From Scylla paramamosain (taxonomy: Eukaryota > Arthropoda > Malacostraca > Decapoda > Portunidae): a stretch of 64,000 nt of DNA. The DNA is taken from assembly GCF_035594125.1 (NCBI RefSeq), contig NC_087168.1, positions 7,292,058 through 7,356,057 on the forward strand, written 5' to 3'. Below are positions 28,325-42,869 of this stretch, in pieces; within the stretch, counting starts at the first letter, position 1, and every line of letters begins with the position of its first letter. A model generated the notes under the pieces. The model worked only from the letters and a program-made list of their open reading frames with translations, had not been told where the DNA came from and searched no databases. The position numbers were made by a program, and so were the translations under genes.

Positions 28325-31300
28325 ACCAAAAGCGTGTATTTTCAGTGTTTTTTCAGCTATTACGTGAAAAAAATATGCCAAATTGCATGCAAAGCACCCC
28401 ATATGAGGAAAAAAAGGGACATTACGAGAAACATGCATTATGAGTTTTTTGAGATTCTTAGATACCAAAACGCTAAAACTCTTGAATAACACTCTTAATT
28501 GAGAAACAGAACAACTTTATCAAATGCGTGTATTTTGAGTGTTTTTCACATTCTTGGTTACCAAAACCCCAAATTTAATGTGAAAATAGCTTTATATGGG
28601 AAAAAAAATGACATTACCATAAAAATGTCTTTTGAGTGTTTTTGAGCGTGTTAGGCAATAAAGCACTAAAAAGAAGGGCAATCACATTACATGTGAATAA
28701 AACCAACTTTTACCAAGAACTTGCCTTTAAGTGCTTTTGAGCTCCTTACATACCAAAACGCTAAAACGCATGTAAAACATCCTTTATGGAAAAACAGAAA
28801 AACATTACCAAAAACATGTATTTTGAGTGTTTTTGATCATGTTACCTATAAAAACGCTCAAATACATGCAAAGAACCCTATGTTTGGGAAACGAAAGGAC
28901 ATTACGAAAAACGTGTATTATGAGTGTTTTTAAGTTCCTTAAGTACCAAAAAGCTAAAACCCACAAATAACACTCTTTATAAAGAAACAAAAAAAAAAAA
29001 AAGTAAAATAAAGAAAAAAATACTATTTTTTTTTTATCTTCATAGGTACGGAGATGCCAAAATTCTGTTGAAATTCAGTGAAATTATGTGGAAAAAAGAA
29101 CATTATCGAAAAAGTTAATTTTAGCTTTTTTTTCGGACTGTTATGTACAAAACCCTAAAGTGCATGCAAAGTAATCTATATGAGGAAATTAAACGACTTT
29201 CCAAGAAAACTGTCTTTTGAGTGTTTTTCAGCATGTTAGGCACCAAAACAATAAATAATATGGAAGTCTCTCTATATGGGAATGTAAAAGAAAATTACTG
29301 AAAACGTGTCTTTTCAGTGTTTTACGTAGAAAAACGCTAAAACGGATGCAAACCAAACAATATCAAGAAATAGAAAAACATTACCAAAAAAGTATATTTT
29401 GAGAGTTTTTGAGCTTGTTACCTACAAAAAACACGAAAATGGATGCTAAACACTCTATATTGGGCCACAAAAAGATATTACGAGAAACGTGTATAATGAG
29501 TGTTTTATAGTTTCACAAGAACCTTAAGGCAAAAAACGCAAAAAACTCGTGTGTATGGAGAAGTTTCTTAGATACCAAAGTGCTGAAACAAATGAATACC
29601 ACTCTTAATTGAGAAACAGAACAACTTTACTATATGCGTGTATTTTGAGTGTTTTTCACATTCTTAGTTACCAAAACCCAAAATTGCACGCGAAACTAAC
29701 TTTATTTGGGAAAAAAAAATGACATTACCAGAAAAGTGTCTTTTGAGTGTTTTTGAGCGTGTTAGGCAATAAAGCACTAAAAAGCAGGGCAATCACATTA
29801 CATGGGAATAAAACCAACTTTTACCAAGAACGTGACTAAGTGTTTTTGATCTCCTTACATACTAAAACACTAAAACGCATGCAAAACACCCTTTATGGAG
29901 AAACAGAATAACATTACAAAAACATATATTTTGAGTGTTTTTGATCATGTTATCTATAAAAACGATTAAATACCTGCAAAGAACCTTATGTTTGGGAAAG
30001 GAAAGGACATTACGAGAAACGTGTATTATGAGTGTTTTTAAGTTCCATAAGTACCAAAAAGCTAAAATCCACAAATATCACTCTTTATTTAGAAAAAAAT
30101 AAAATAAATAAATAAAAAATATAGGATTTTTTTATTTTTTTTATTCATCTTCATAGGTACCGAGATGCCGAAATTCTGGCAAAATTCAGGGCAATTATGA
30201 TGATAAAAGAACATTATCCAAAAAGTTAATTTTAGCTTTTTTTTCGGACTGCTATGTACCAAACCCTAAAGTGCATGCAAAGCCACCTACATGGGAAAAT
30301 TAAACGACTTTACGAGAAACCTGTCTTTTAAGTGTTTTTCAGCATGTTAAGCAACAAAACGATAAATAATATGGAAATCAATCAATATGGGAATACAAAA
30401 CAAAATTACTGAAAACGTGTCTTTTCAGTGTTTTACGTAGAAAAACCCTAAAACGGATGCAAACCAACCTATATGAAGAAATAGAATAACATTACCAAAA
30501 ATATGTATTTTGAGTGTTTTTGATCATGTTACTTATAAAAACGCTTAAACACATGCAAAGAACCCTATGTTTAGGAAAGGAAAGGACATTACGAGAAACG
30601 TGTATTATGAGTGTTTTTAAGTTCCTTAAGTACCAAAAAGTTAAAACCCAAAAATAACACTCTTTATAGAGGAAAAATAAATAAGTAAAAGATAGGATTT
30701 TTTTTTATTAATTTTCATAGGTACGAAGGTGCCAAAATTCTTGCAAAATTCAGGGAAATTATTTGAAAAAAGAACATCATGAAAAAAATAATAATTTTAT
30801 CTTTTTTTCGGACTGTTATGTACCAAACCCTAAAGTGCATTCAAAGCCACCTATATGGGGAAATTAAACGACTTTACCAGAAACCTGTCTTTTGAGTGTT
30901 TTTCAGTATGTTACGCACCAAAACGATAAATAATATGGAAGTATCTCTATATGGGAATCCAAAATATAATTACTGAAAACATGTTTTTTTCAGTGTTTTA
31001 CGTAGAAAAACGCTAAAACGGATGCAAACCAACCAATATGAAGAAATAGAATAACATTACCAAAAAGGTATATTTTGAGTGTTTTTGAGCTTGTTACCTA
31101 CAAAAAACGCGAAAATGGATGGAAAGCACTCTATATTGGGAAACAAAAGGACATTACGAGAAACGTGTATAATGAGTGTTTTATAGTTTCACAAGAACCA
31201 CAAGGCAAAACACGCAAAAACTCGTGTATATGGAGAAGTTTCTTAGATACCAAAATGCTAAAACTCATGAATAACACTCTTGATTGAGAAACAGAACAAC

Positions 31301-31595
31301 CTTACCAAATGCGTGTATTTTGAGTGCTTTTCATATTCTTAGTTACCAAAACCCCAAATTGCATGCGAAACTAGCTTTATGTGGGAAAAAAATGACATTA
31401 CCAGAAAAGTGTCTTTTGAGTGTTTTTGATCGTGATAGGTAATATAGCACTAAAAAGCTGGGCAATCACATTACATGGGAATAAAACCAACTTTTACCGA
31501 GAACTTGCCTTTAAGATTTTTAAAGCTCCTCACATACCAAAACGCTAAAACGCATACAAAACGCCCTTTATTGAGAAACAGAAAAACATTACCAA
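28325..31595 (+). repeat. Decamer-type satellite block with one enlarged HOR unit
   Basis: After about 130 bp of pentamer-type monomers, the decamer HOR resumes near 28450. The landmark CACATTCTTGGTTACC at about 28547 recurs at about 29656 and about 31336. The last spacing, about 1680 bp, is larger than usual. At about 30480 the order jumps from monomer 7 back to monomer 3, so monomers 3-8 occur twice. A/T blocks are near 28985, 30090 and 30665. The block ends at about 31595, where octamer-type monomers begin. Confidence 0.82.
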
Positions 31596-34006
31596 AAAAG
31601 TGTGCTTTGAGTGTTTTCCATCTTGTTATATTTAAAATTTTCAAAATATATGTAAAGGACCCTATTTCGGGTAACGAAACGACATTCCCGGAAACATGCT
31701 GTTTTGTTACTTTTAAACATAGTAGGCACCTAACGCTAGAAAAAAAAAAGTATGGAAAATACTCTATATATAGGAAAACAAAACTTCATGAAAAAAAAAT
31801 TGTGTGTTTTGAGCTTATTACGTACCGAAACTCTAAAATGCGTCGAAACCACCCATTATTAAAGATACAGAAGAACGTTAGCAAAAAGGTGTGTTTTGAT
31901 TTTTTTTCTTGAGCTTATTAGGGAATAAAACTCCAAAATTCATGCAAAATACCTTATATAGGGAAACGAAACGATATTAACAATATTCCACATGTCAGGT
32001 ACCAAAACGAGAAAATGCATACAAAGAACCCTAAATGAAGAAACAGAACAACATTACCAATATCTTGTGTTATGAAAATTTTGGAGCTTGTTAGGTACTA
32101 AAACGAGAAAGTGCAAGCAAAGCACCCTATATGGGAAAAAAAATAAATAAATTTTTTTTTTCTATTTCTTATGTACAAACACGTTAAAACACGTACAAAA
32201 TAACGTGTAATGGAGAAACAGGACAACATTGCCAAAAACGTGTATTTTGAATGTTTTTGAGCTTCATAAGTACCAAAATGCCAAAATACATGCAAAGAAC
32301 CTTCGTTGCAGTAACGGAATGATATTACCAGAAAATTGTCATATGGGTTGTTTTGGGGTATATTAAGCACCATATCGCTGAAAAAAAAAACATTTTTTTT
32401 TTTTTTTGTTTCTTGCGTACCAAAACACTCAAACGCGTGGAAAATAACTTTTTATGGAGAAACAACATTTGTATTGAATGTTTTTCAGATTTTTTAGATC
32501 GCAAAACACCAAAATGCATGCATATTACCCGATATTAGGAAACGAAACGATATTAACAGAGAAGTGCATTATGAGATTTTCTCCAAAACTCAAAAATATA
32601 TGAATAACACTCTATATAAAGAAACAGAACAATGTTACGAAAAACGTGTATTACAAGTTTTTTTTTTCGCAATGTTAGATAATAAAACTCCAAAATGCAT
32701 ACAAATCACCCTATCGAAGAAACAGAACATTACCAAACACGTGTATTATGAGTGTTTTTCCCTGTGTTAGGTACTAAAACGCCAAAATGCATACAAAGTA
32801 GCCAATATGAAGAAACAGAACAAATTTATTAAAAAAAAAATATAATGAGTGTTTTGTGCTTGTTAGGTACCAAAACGCTTAAGTGCATGCAAAGCACGCT
32901 GTATGGGAAAAATAAAGAACATTCTTTTGATTGTTTTTTTTTTTTCTGCTTACGTACTAAAACGTTAAAATGCATGCAAAACGCCATTCATAGGCAAGTA
33001 GAACAACATTACGAACTTGTGTGTTTTAAGCGTTTTCCATCTTGTTAGGTACAAAGACGACAAAATGCATGCAAAATATCCTATTTGGGGTAATAAAACG
33101 ATTTTACCAGAAACGTGTCATTTGGGTGTTTTTTTTTTCTTTTTACATCAAAACGCTGATAAGAATGGAAAACACTATACATGGGAAAATAAAACATTAT
33201 AAAAAACGTGTCTTTTGCGTGTTTTTGAGCTTATTACGTACCAAATCGCTAAAACGCTCCAAAACAATCTTTATGGAGGAACAGAACATTACCAAAAACG
33301 GGTGTTTTGAGTGTTTTTGAGCTTGAAAGGTTCCAAAACGCCAAAATGCATGCAAACTACCCGATATTTTGAAATAAAACGATATTAACAGAAAAGTCTA
33401 TTAAAGAGTGTTAAAGTCTATTAAGAGTGTTTTTTTGAGCTTGTTATTTACCAAAACGATAATGTGCATGCAAAGCACTCTATTTGAGAAAAGCAAACAA
33501 CATTGCAAAAAAAAAAAACTTGTCTTTTAACAACGCGTGCAAAACACCTCTTATTGAGAAACCTAACAACATTACTGAAAACGTGTGTGTTTAATATTTT
33601 CCAGCTGGTTAGATACTAGAACGACATTAACAGAAAACGCGCCATTTGGATGTTTTTGAGCATATTAAGCACCAAAACTCTAAAACACATGAAAAATACT
33701 TTACATGGGAAGACAAAATAACATTATCATCGTGTGTATTTTGAGGGTATATCTTCTTATGTACCAAAACGCTAAAACGCGCGAATATTTGTATATATGG
33801 AGAAACAGAATAACATTACCAAAAACCTACTGTGAGTGTTTTTTTTTTTTTTGTGTTTAGGTACCAAAACTCCAAAATGCATACAAAGCACTCATATAGA
33901 TTGCTTTATATGCATTTTGGATACAAAAACATGCGTTATGTTTTTTTTTTTTTAAGCTCGTAACATACCAAAAAGTTTAAACATGCGAAACGCTCTTTAT
34001 GGAGAA
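31596..34006 (+). repeat. Octamer-type satellite block, outside the palindrome arm
   Basis: Forward monomers of a different class set. Diagnostic pieces are CGATATTAACAGAAACGTGT-like tails, ACACGTGAATATCACTC, CCCCATGTTAGGTACC, CCAAAGTGCATGCAAAGCAC and ACGTGTCATTTGGGTG. The block leads without a break into the right palindrome arm. No gene is supported. Confidence 0.72.
33871..33921. repeat. Foldback hairpin, 20-bp stem
   Basis: Stem 33871-33890 (TCCAAAATGCATACAAAGCA) pairs with 33902-33921 with one mismatch around an 11-base loop. The right side is a fragment of monomer in reverse orientation inside a forward array. Confidence 0.85.
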
Positions 34007-36723
34007 ACAGAGCAACGTTGCCAAAAACGTGTTTTTTTTTTTTTTTCCAGCATGCTGGGTACCAAAATAACAAAACACATGCAAAGCATCCTGTTTGAGT
34101 TAACGAAACGGCATTCCCAGAGATGTGTCATTTCTGTGTGTGTTTTTTTTTAGCATATTAGCCACAAAAAAACCTATAAAAACATTGAAAACACTCTATA
34201 TGGGAAAATAAAACATTATCAAAAACACGTCTTTTGAGTGTTTTTGAGCTTCTTCCGTACCAAAAGTCTAAAACAGTGTAACACTGTATATAGAAAAACA
34301 GAACAACATTACCAAAAAATGTGTTTCTTCATTGTTTTTGAGCTTGTAAGGTAACAAAACACCAAAGTCCATGATAATCACCCGATATGGGGAAACGAAA
34401 CGATATTAACAGAAACGTGTGTTATAATTGTTTTTTAACTTCTTCTGTACCAAAACGCTAAAAACACGTGAATATCACTATATTGAGAAACAGAACAGCA
34501 TCATCAAAAACTTGTATTGTGAGTGCTTTTCTCAATGTTAGATACCAAAATGCTAAAATGCATATAAAGCACCCTATAAGAAGAAACAGAATGATATTAC
34601 AAAAGCCTGTATTATAAGTGTTTTTACCAAAACGCTAAAGTGCATGCAAACTCCCAATAAGGCAAAAACAAATAACAATAACAAAAACGTGTCTTTTGAA
34701 CGTTTTTTCAGCTTCTTAGTACCAAAACGCGGAAACGCATACAAAACGTTGTTCATGGAGAAACAAGTACATAACCGAGAATTTGTCTTTTCATTGTTTT
34801 CCAACTTGTTGGGTACCAAAACGTGAAAATGCATGCAAAGTACCCTATTTGGGTAGCGAATCGACATCACCAGAAACGTGTAATTTGTGTGATTTGAGCA
34901 TATTAGGCACAAAAACGCTAGAAAGCAGAGGGAAACAAAGCAACATTATCAACAACGTGTCTTTTAAGAAATCTTAAGCTTCTTACGTACCAAAACGCTG
35001 AAACATATGTAAAACACCCTTTAAGGTGAAACAAAACTATATTAAGAAAAACGTGTGTTTTGAGTGTTTTTGAGCTATTTAGGTAACAAACGCCAAAATG
35101 CATCCAAAGTATCCGTTACTGGGAAACGAAACGATATTAACAGAAACGTGTGTTATAAGTGTTTTTCAACATTATTGATACCAAAACACTAAATTACGTG
35201 AATCGCTCTCTATATGGAAAAATAGAACAACATTACCAAAAACGTGTATTATGAGTGTTTTCGCCATGTTACGTACTAAAACGTCAAATGCAGACAAGCA
35301 CCCTATATGACAAAAAAAAAAAAAGATTACTAAAATGGTGTATTATGAGTGTTATTAAGATTGTTAGGTACCAAAACGCCAAAATGCACGCAAATTACCC
35401 TATATGTGAATAGCAAACAACAATACCAAAAGCATCTTTTCAGTAGTTCCAGCTTATTATGTAACAACCCTCCAAAATATATACAAATCACCCTATCTGG
35501 GGTTAGAACACGACATTCCCAGAAACGTGTCAAAAGGGTGTTTTTTGAGGATATTAGGCACCAAACGGTAAAAAGGAAGAAAAACATTCACTATAAAATA
35601 TCAAAACTGTGTATTTTGTGTGTGTGTGTGTGTTTTTTTTTAAGCTTCTTACGTACCAAAACGCTAAAACACGTGTTAAATACCCTTTAGAGAGAAAATG
35701 AACATTACCAAAAATGTATTGTTTGTGTGTTTTCCAGATTGTTAGGTTTAGGTATTAAAACGCCAAAATGAATGATTTGATATGTCTAAAGGAAACAATA
35801 TTAACAGAAACGTGTATTATGAGCGTTTTCTTTAGCTTCTTATGTACCAAAACGCTAAAACACATGAATAGGAATCTATATGGAGAAACAAAACAACATT
35901 ATAACTATGTTAAGTGCCAAAACGCCAAAATGCATACAAAACACCCTACATAGAGAAATCAGAACATTATCTAAAACGTGTATTATAAGTGTTTTGAGCT
36001 TGTTATTTACCAAAAACGCTAAAAGTGCATACAAAAAATCCTTCATGGAGAAAGAAAAAAAAATGCAAAAAAAAGACCATATTGAGTGTTGTTGAGCTTC
36101 TTAGCTATCAAAACTGCAAAATGAATGAAATCACCATTTTAGTAGCCGAATGAGATTACCAAAAACAACTCTTTTTGAGTGTTTTGAAAATCTTATGTAC
36201 AAAAAACGTTCTATATTGGAAAAGCAAACAATATAACCAAAAACATGTATTTTTAGTGTTTTTCAGCTTCTTCCTTTATAGAGAAACAGAAAAACATTCT
36301 ATAAAACGTGTTTATTGAGTGTTTTTGAGCTTCTTATCTACCAAAACTGCAAAATGCATGCAAAGCACGGAGCGACATTACCAGAAAGATATTTTTTGAG
36401 TGTTTTTGAGCTTCTTATGTACCAAAACGCTAAACCGCTTGGAAAACACGTTTTATGGGGATACATTACAAAAAAAAAAAATGTGATTTGAGCGTGAAAT
36501 TCAATTGAAATTCAATGGAAATATCACGGTATTGGATAATAAAGGATATTTAAAGAGTATTATGAGTATTTTCAGCTTCTTAGGTTAAAAAAAAAACGCT
36601 AAAAAAAACGTCAATAACACACTATATCTAGAAACAGAACAACATTACCAAAAACGTCTTTTATATGTTTTTGAGCTTCTTAGGTGCTAAATCACCAAAG
36701 TGCATGCAAAGCACCCTGTATGT

Positions 36724-36922
<199 letters not shown>

Positions 36923-39017
36923 TAAAAAAAATGTGTCGAGTGTTTTTCAGCTTACGTACTAAAACGGTAAAACGCATGGAAAACACTGTTTGTGGAGAAA
37001 AAAAATACCAATAATGTGTATTTTGAGTTATCAGCGTATTAAGTAGTAAAACGCCAAAATGCATGCAGAGCGCCTATATGAAGTAACGAAACGACATTTC
37101 CAAAAACGTGTCATTTAGGTGTTTTTTTTTTTTTTTTTAGGGTATTAGGCACCAAAACGCTAAAAAAAAAAAAAAAAAAAAAAAACATGGAAAATACCCT
37201 ATATAGGAAAATGAAACAACTTCAAGAAAATCGTGTCCTTTGTGTGCTTTTGAGCTTCTTACATAACAAAACGATAACTAAACTGTTTGAGTGTTTTTGA
37301 GCTTGTTAGATAACTAATCGCCAAAATGCATGCAAAGTTTCAGATATGGGGAAAAGAAAAGATATTAACGCTGTTTTTCAGCTTCTTATGTAACGAAACG
37401 CTAAAACACGTAAATAGCATTCTATATAAAGAAACAGAACATCATTACGAAAAACGTGTATTATGGGTGCTTTTCCCCATGTTAGGGACCAAAACGCCAA
37501 AATACATATAAAGCACCCTATATGAAGAAACAGAACGACATGATCACAAACATGTATTATGAATATTTTTGAGTTTGTTAGTTATCAAAACGCCAAAGTA
37601 CATGCAAAGCACCCTATAGAAGAAGAAGAAAAAAATATTACCAAAAACATATCTTTTGAGTGTTTTTCAGCTTCGTACGTACCGAAACTCTAAAAGGGAT
37701 TGAAAACGCACTTTACTGAGAAATAGAACATTAAAAAAAAAAAAACGTGTGTTTTAAGTGTTTTTAAGTTAGGTACCAAAACGACAGAATGCATGTAGAA
37801 TACCTTGTCTGGAGTAACTAAAAGATAGTACCTGCAACGTGCCATTTGGAAATTTTCGAGCAAATTAGGCAACAAAAAGCTAAAAAGCATGGAAATAGCT
37901 CTATATGAGAAAAGAAAACAACATTGTCAAAAACGTTTCTTTTTAGTGTTTTTGAGAGTACAAAACACTAAAATGTGAGCAAAGAAACATTTATGGGAAA
38001 CTTTAGCAAAAAATTCTTATCTCAGTCTTTTAACTTGTTAGGTACCCATATTGCCCCATAAACCCCATATTGCATGCAAAGGACCCTATTTGAGGAAACG
38101 AAACGATATTAACAGAAACGTGTATTATGAGTGTTTTTATTTTATATTTTTTTTATGTACCAAAACACTAAAACACGTGAATATTACTCTATATGACGGA
38201 AAAAAAATTAACAAAACCAGTAGCAAAACATCACCAGAAACTTGTCATTTAGGTGTTTTGAGCATATTAGGCAGCAAAACGCTTAAAAAGCAAGGAAAAC
38301 ACCCTATATGGGAAAACGAGATAACCTTAACAAAATCGAGTGTTTTTGAGCTTCTTACGTACCAAAACGATAAAAGATGTCCGAAACAATATTAGCAAAA
38401 ACGTATGTTCTGAGATTTTTTTAGCTTGTTAGGTAACAAAACGCCAAAATGTATGCAAATTACCCTATATAGGTAAATGAAACGATATTAACATAAAGGT
38501 GTATTATGTCTTTTTCAGCTTCATAGATACCAAAAGTCTAAAACACGTAAATAATACTATATTTGCAGAAACAAAACAACATTACCAAAAGCGTACTTTG
38601 AGTTTTTTTTTTTTTCCCCATGATAGGTACCAAAACGCCTAAAAGCATAGTGAACACCATACATAAAGAAACAGACCAACATTACGAAAAACTTGTATGC
38701 TGAGTGTTTTTGAGCTTGTTAGATACAAAAACACCAAAGTGCATGCAAGACAACCTGTATAGGAAAAGCAATCAATATTAACAAAAACTTGTCTTTTGAG
38801 TGTTTTTCAGTTTCTTACGTACTAAAACTCTAAAACGCATGAAAAACACCCTTTATGGAGAAAGAGGACATTACTATAAACGCGTTTTTTGAGAGTTTTC
38901 CCGATCATTAGCTACCAAAACGCCAAAATGCAGACAGCACACTATTTGATGTAAAGAAATTATATTACCGGAAACGTGTCATTTCAGTGTTTTGAGCATA
39001 TTAGAAACCAACCCCAA

Positions 39018-39156
<139 letters not shown>

Positions 39157-39772
39157 CATCGAAAACGTGTCTTTTGAATGTTTTTGAGCTTCTTACGTAC
39201 CAAATTTCTAAAAAGCGTGCAAAACATCCTTTATGGTGAAATAGAACATTACCAAAAATGTGTGTTTTGAGACTTTTTGAGCTTTTTGGGTACGAAAACG
39301 CCAAAATGCACACAAATTAACGGACATTGACAAACTAAAAGTTATTAAGAAAAAATATTATTATGAGTGTTTTTTAACTTCTTATGTACGAAAACACTAA
39401 AACACGTGAATATCACTCTATATGGAGAAAAAAGCATTAACCAAAAAAATGGGTGTTTTCCTCATGTTAGGTACGACAATCTATACAGAATATCATATAT
39501 GAAAAACAGAAAAAAACATTACCAAAAACGTATATTATAAGTGTTTTTGAGCTTCTTAGGTAATAGAATACTGAAACACGTGATTAGTACATATATTTAG
39601 CCGTTTTGGTTTCTAAAAAGCTGGAAAACGCTTAAATCATACGTTTTTGGTAATGTCTCCCGATAAAGGCTATTTATCGTTTTAGCATTCTGGAACGTAA
39701 GAAGCTCAAAAACACTCAAAAGACACCATTTTCATTTTTTATTTTTTTATTTCTATATAGAGTGTCTTCCAT

Positions 39773-40052
39773 GCTCTTTAGAGTTTTGGTGCTAACGTTG
39801 AAAAGCACCGAAATAAAATGAAATGGATGAATTTTTGCGTATTGGTACGTAATAAGCTTAAAAACATTCAAAATACACGTTTTTGGCAATAATATTTTGT
39901 TTCTCCATGAAGTTTCTTTTCCATGCATTTTAGTGTTTTGGTACGTAAACAGCTGAAAACATTCAAAAGACACGTTTTTGTTTGTTTCTCCCGTATAGCT
40001 TACTTTGCATGCACTTTGGCGTTTTCGAAAACACTACTAATACATGTTTTTG
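39773..40052 (-). repeat. Reverse-orientation satellite beyond the right arm
   Basis: Monomers read in reverse (TTTTGGTACGTAA, CATGCATTTTAGTGTTTTGG). The orientation flips to forward at about 40053 (GTACCCTATATGAGG). A 12-bp palindrome GTTTTCGAAAAC at 40021-40032 arises from a small deletion in a reverse monomer. No gene. Confidence 0.7.
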
Positions 40053-42869
40053 TACCCTATATGAGGAAAGGAAACGCGATTTCCAGAAAAGTGCCTTTTG
40101 AATGTTTATTGGCGTGCTAGGCACCAAAACGCTAAAAAGCATGGAAAGCACCCTATAAAGGAAAACAAAACAACTTTACCATAAACGTGTGTTTTCATTA
40201 TTTTTGACTTTCTTACGTACCGAAACGCTAAATCGCATGAAAAAAAAAAAAAAACATGGAGAAATAATATCAAAAACAAATATTTCGAGTGTTTCTGAGT
40301 TAGTTAAGTAGAAAAACGCCAAAATGCATATATAATATCTTAAATGGGAAAATGAAAAGACGTTACTAAAATGTGTACTATTGGTGTTTTTTTTTTTTTA
40401 ACTTATTAGGTACGAAGTCGCTAAAATGCATGAATAACACTCTATATGAAATAACATTACCAAAAACGTAAATTTTAATTGTTTTCACATTGTTATGAAT
40501 CAAAACGCCATAATGCATGTAAAGCCCCCTATTTGGGGAAAGGAAACGAGATTTCAGAAATGTATCTAAAATGTGTTCTTCAGCGTGTTAGGCACAAAAA
40601 TGCTAAAAAGCATACAAATCACCTGATATGGGAATACAAAACAACATTAAGAAAACGTTTCTTTTGAGTGTCCTACGTACCAAAACGATAAAAAAAAAAA
40701 ACATAGAAAACATCCTTTATGGAGAAACAGAATAACATTACCAAAAACAAGTATTTTGAGTGTTTTGTAAGATTGTTACGTAAAAAACGCCTAAATGAAT
40801 CGAAAATACCCTATATGGGAAAAATGAAGTCATTACGAGAAACGTGTATTATGAGTGTTTTTGACCTTCTTAGTATCAAAAGGGTAAAACGCATGAATAA
40901 CACCTTATATGGAGAAATAGATATATCAAACGACATTAAAAACGCATGAAAATACCCTATATAGAGAAACAGAATACATTTACCAAAAACGTGTATTTTG
41001 AGTGTCTTTGAGCGTATTATGTACAAAATCGCCTATCATCAAACAAAACACCCTGCATATGGAAATGAAAGGACATTACGAGAAACGTTTGTTATGTTAT
41101 TTTTTTTATTACTTTCTTAAGTACCAAATCAGTAAAAAGCTTCAATAGTCCTCTGAAGAAAAAGAACAACCTTACCAAAAACGTGTATTTTTTTACATTG
41201 ATAATTACCAAAACGCCAACATGCATGTAAAGCAACCTATATGAAGAAACGAAACGAAATCACTAGAAACTTGTCTTTTGTTATTTTTTGAGCGTGTTAG
41301 GCACCAAATAAGTAAGAAGCAATGAAATCACCCAATAGGGGAATACAAAACTTTACTAAAACATGTCTTTAGAGTGTTTTTTTTTTAGGTTCTACGAACT
41401 AAAATGTCAAAATACATGCAAACACCCTGTTAGGTACCAAAGCACCAAAAAGACCCTATATGAGGAAATGAAAGGACGTAACAAAAAACGTGTATTATAA
41501 GTTTTTTTTTTTTTTTCTAGCTTCTTAGGTACCAAAACGCTAAAATAAATGAGTAGCACACTGTATGGAGAAAGAGAAACAAATTACCAAAATCGTGTAA
41601 TTTGAATGTTTTTCACATTGTCAGGTAGCAAAACACCATAATGCTTGCTCGCTATACGAGAAAATTTAACAATAATGTAAGAAATGTGTTTTTATGTGTT
41701 TTTCACATAAATGCTAAATAGCATGGAAAGCACCTTATATAGAAATGCAAAATAATAAGCATGTCTTTTAAGTGTTTTAAACTTTTTACGTACCAAAACG
41801 CTAAAACACGTGCAACAAACACGAATAACCTTACCAAATAGAAAAACCTTACCAAAAACGTGTATTTTGAGTCTTTTTGAGTCTGTTACGTACATCATAT
41901 TAAAAATGCATGTAAAGCACCCTATATGGGGAAACGATAGAACATTACGAGAAACGTGCATTGTCAGTGTTTTGAGTCTCTTAGGTACCAAACACTAAAC
42001 CGCTTGAATGAAAATTGAATATATCCTATATTTCTTAATAGAGAAACAGAACATCACCAAAAACGTGTTTTTTTTTTGTTTTTTTTTTTACCTTGTTATG
42101 TACCAAAACGTCAAAATACATACGAAGCATCCTATATGGGGAAATAGAAAGACATTGGGAGAAAAAAGTTTTATTAGTGTTTTTGAGCTTCCTAAGTACC
42201 AAAACGCTAAAACGCATGAATAGCACCCTATATAGAGAAAAAGAACATTACCTGAAACCTTTATTTTGAGCGTTTCTCATATTATGTAGCAAAACATCAT
42301 AATGCATGCAGATCCCTATATGAAGAAGCAAAACTATATTACAGGAAACGTGTCTTGAGTGTTTACTTGAGTGTTAGGAATCAAAATGCTAAAAAGCATT
42401 GAAAGCACCCTATTTGGAAATATAAAATAACATTACCAAGAAAGTATCTTTAGAGTGTTTTTTGACCTTATTACGTCCGAAATCGCTGAAACGCATGCAA
42501 AACAACCTTTACGGAAAAACAGAATAACATTACCAAAAACTTGTATTTTGATTGTTTTTCTGCTTGTTAAGTATAAAAATGCCAAATTACACGCAAAGCA
42601 TCCTACATGGAAAAATAACTCTACCGAAAACTTTTACTTAAACTTTTTTTTCATATTGTTAAGTACCAAAAGACAAAATGCATTGGAAGCCCCCTTTATC
42701 GGGAAACGAAACGACATTATCATCAACGTGTCTTTTGAGTGTTTTTCAACGTGTTAGACACCAAAACGCTGAAAAGCATTGAAAGCGCTCCATAAAGGAA
42801 TACAAAATTACATTACTAAAAAGGTTTTTATGTACAGAAACGCTAAAACTCAAGCAAAACACCCTTTAT
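40053..42869 (+). repeat. Pentamer-type satellite block
   Basis: Forward A-E monomers, starting with an A-class monomer (AGGCACCAAAACGCTAAAAA at about 40110). From 40747 it is the second copy of the direct segmental duplication. Confidence 0.78.

Noticed and set aside
31475..31912. 145-codon open frame on +, and similar frames of 100-125 codons elsewhere in the satellite
   Set aside because: They consist of 32-residue satellite periods with no domain, are broken after a few monomers, and have equally good frames on the other strand.
40021..40032. Perfect palindrome GTTTTCGAAAAC as a recombination site
   Set aside because: It lies in a reverse monomer and is explained by a small deletion joining GCGTTTT to GAAAACAC. 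The orientation flip is about 20-30 bp further on.
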